A stretch of 64,000 nt of DNA from Rhodobacteraceae bacterium (ex Bugula neritina AB1) (lineage in GTDB: Bacteria > Pseudomonadota > Alphaproteobacteria > Rhodobacterales > Rhodobacteraceae), in the NCBI GenBank assembly GCA_001730095.1, contig MDLF01000060.1, positions 185,951 to 249,950 of the forward strand, read 5' to 3'. Shown piece by piece: positions 62,483 to 64,000 of this stretch. Under the pieces are notes generated by a model. It was not told where the DNA came from. It saw only the letters and a list, made by a program, of their open reading frames with translations, and did not search any database. Made by a program: the position numbers and the translations under genes. Each line of letters starts with the position of its first letter. The first letter of the stretch is position 1.

Positions 62483-62784
62483 TCGGACTTGAACACTATC
62501 TGACCGTCGCGGCGACGCTGTTCGTCATCGGCATCTTCGGGCTCTTCCTGAACCGCAAGAATGTGATCATCCTCTTGATGAGCATCGAACTGATGCTTTT
62601 GGCGGTGAACATCAACCTGGTCGCATTCTCCAGCTTCCTGGGCGATCTGGTGGGGCAGGTTTTCACCCTGTTCGTGCTGACCGTGGCCGCTGCTGAGGCC
62701 GCCATCGGCCTGGCGATCCTGGTCTGTTTCTTCCGCAACCGCGGCACCATCGCCGTCGAAGACGTCAACGTGATGAAGGGCTAA
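62479..62784 (+). CDS. nuoK: NADH-quinone oxidoreductase subunit K
   Basis: A 101-aa three-helix membrane subunit with the two conserved glutamates for proton transfer, in [15 protein letters not shown] and [14 protein letters not shown]. Confidence 0.96.
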   Translation: MIGLEHYLTVAATLFVIGIFGLFLNRKNVIILLMSIELMLLAVNINLVAFSSFLGDLVGQVFTLFVLTVAAAEAAIGLAILVCFFRNRGTIAVEDVNVMKG

Positions 62785-62790
62785 AGACAC

Positions 62791-64000
62791 ATGGAAACCA
62801 TCCTCCTCTTTGCCCCGCTGGTTGGCGCCATCATCTGCGGCTTCGGCCACAAGATGATCGGCGAGAAGGCCGCCACTGTGACCGCCACCGCACTGCTGTT
62901 TCTGGCGGCGCTCCTTAGCTGGATCACCTTCCTGTCATTTGACGGCAAGACCGAGACCATCCAGATCCTGCGCTGGATCGAAAGCGGCACTCTGTCGACA
63001 GACTGGGCGATCCGTCTGGACCGGCTGACCGCGATCATGCTGATTGTGATCACCACGGTTTCGTCGCTCGTGCACCTCTATTCCTTCGGCTACATGGCCC
63101 ATGATCCGCAGTGGAAAGAGGGCGAGAGCTATAAACCGCGCTTCTTTGCCTATCTGTCGTTCTTCACCTTTGCGATGCTGATGCTGGTGACCTCTGACAA
63201 TCTGGTGCAGATGTTCTTTGGCTGGGAAGGTGTTGGTGTCGCCTCTTACCTGCTGATCGGCTTCTATTACCGCAAGCCCACCGCCAATGCGGCGGCGATG
63301 AAGGCCTTCATTGTGAACCGCGTCGGCGACTTTGGCTTTGCGCTGGGGATCTTTGGCCTGTTCTTCCTGACCGACAGCATCAATCTGTCTGACATCTTTG
63401 CGTCGGCGCCCACGCTGGCAGAGACACAGGTGACCTTCTTGTGGACCGAATGGAACGCGGCGAACCTGCTGGCCTTCCTGCTGTTTGTCGGCGCGATGGG
63501 GAAATCGGCGCAGCTGATCCTGCACACCTGGCTGCCGGACGCGATGGAAGGCCCGACCCCAGTGTCGGCGCTGATCCACGCGGCAACCATGGTGACCGCG
63601 GGCGTGTTCCTGGTCTGCCGCATGTCGCCGCTGATGGAGTTCGCGCCAGACGCAACCGCTTTCATCACTGTGCTGGGCGCCTGTACCGCATTCTTTGCCG
63701 CAACCGTTGGCCTGGTGCAGAACGACATCAAACGCGTGATCGCCTATTCGACCTGCTCGCAGCTGGGCTACATGTTTGTGGCCGCAGGCGTCGGCATGTA
63801 TTCGGCGGCGATGTTCCACCTGTTCACGCACGCTTTCTTCAAGGCGATGTTGTTCCTGGGCGCCGGTTCGGTGATCCACGCGATGCATCACGAGCAGGAC
63901 ATGCGGAACTATGGCGCCTTGCGCAAGAAGATCCCCTATACCTTCTGGGCGATGATGATCGGCACGCTGGCCATCACCGGCGTCGGTATCCCGCTGAGCG
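62791..64000 (+). CDS. nuoL: NADH-quinone oxidoreductase subunit L (partial, runs off the window)
   Basis: The first 403 codons of the large antiporter-like subunit are present, starting at ATG 62791, six bases after the nuoK stop. [31 protein letters not shown] and [20 protein letters not shown] are family landmarks, as are the proton-channel residues in [31 protein letters not shown]. The C-terminal lateral helix lies outside. Confidence 0.97.
   Translation, partial: METILLFAPLVGAIICGFGHKMIGEKAATVTATALLFLAALLSWITFLSFDGKTETIQILRWIESGTLSTDWAIRLDRLTAIMLIVITTVSSLVHLYSFGYMAHDPQWKEGESYKPRFFAYLSFFTFAMLMLVTSDNLVQMFFGWEGVGVASYLLIGFYYRKPTANAAAMKAFIVNRVGDFGFALGIFGLFFLTDSINLSDIFASAPTLAETQVTFLWTEWNAANLLAFLLFVGAMGKSAQLILHTWLPDAMEGPTPVSALIHAATMVTAGVFLVCRMSPLMEFAPDATAFITVLGACTAFFAATVGLVQNDIKRVIAYSTCSQLGYMFVAAGVGMYSAAMFHLFTHAFFKAMLFLGAGSVIHAMHHEQDMRNYGALRKKIPYTFWAMMIGTLAITGVGIPLS

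Noticed and set aside
1-64000. Search for tRNA, rRNA, insertion sequences, phage genes and defence systems
   Set aside because: Nothing resembling cloverleaf genes, transposases, integrases, phage structural genes, restriction or toxin-antitoxin pairs was seen; the window is core-like chromosome.

Overview
The window looks like a chromosomal segment from an alphaproteobacterium of the family Rhodobacteraceae (Roseobacter group, something like Leisingera, Phaeobacter or Ruegeria). This is inferred from the GC-rich coding, the protein sequences as I recognise them, the alphaproteobacterial nuo cluster carrying DUF5337, DUF5333 and MAPEG genes between subunits, and three copies of a short intergenic repeat. 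I see no tRNA, rRNA, CRISPR array, insertion sequence or prophage. Almost everything is ordinary chromosomal metabolism, packed in short operons with many 1-14 base gene overlaps.

Layout. 1-7465: end of an unidentified gene, two uncharacterised proteins, aminopeptidase N (pepN) divergent from malate synthase G (glcB), and a GlcG-like protein. 7568-11783: a class I glutamine-amidotransferase-like hydrolase, then a two-subunit molybdenum hydroxylase (IorAB type) divergent from its probable TetR repressor, with a striking 8-base tandem repeat between them. 11818-15215: tryptophan catabolism by the kynurenine route (kynU, kynA), a YjbR protein and a short-chain dehydrogenase. 15566-20665: an isoprenylcysteine-methyltransferase-like membrane protein, the proton-translocating transhydrogenase pntAB behind a repeated-motif control region, and a DUF3422 protein. 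20738-30379: a peptide ABC transporter (binding protein and two permeases on minus, a fused double ATPase on plus) followed by three M20 deacylases; together they look like an uptake-and-hydrolysis module for peptides or N-acylated amino acids. 30474-35143: moaA-waaA-glycosyltransferase operon, a lipoprotein, and a DNA alkylation repair protein. 35140-40386: glmU-glmS (UDP-GlcNAc synthesis), a phosphoglycolate-phosphatase-like hydrolase and a DegT aminotransferase.

40589-49133 is a complete leucine/isovalerate degradation cluster: isovaleryl-CoA dehydrogenase, an AMP-forming acyl-CoA ligase, both methylcrotonyl-CoA carboxylase subunits, HMG-CoA lyase and an enoyl-CoA hydratase, ending in a strong terminator; a small secreted protein lies on the opposite strand inside it.

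49369-64000 is the complex I (nuo) operon from nuoA into nuoL, which runs off the window. Ten extra reading frames sit between the subunit genes. Some belong to known families (DUF5337, MAPEG, DUF5333, carboxymuconolactone decarboxylase-like); two are lipoproteins; one is a 48-residue membrane peptide; and three are secreted proteins of about 51-53% GC that fit their junctions with 1-4 base overlaps at both ends. These three are the most unusual objects in the window and I do not recognise them.
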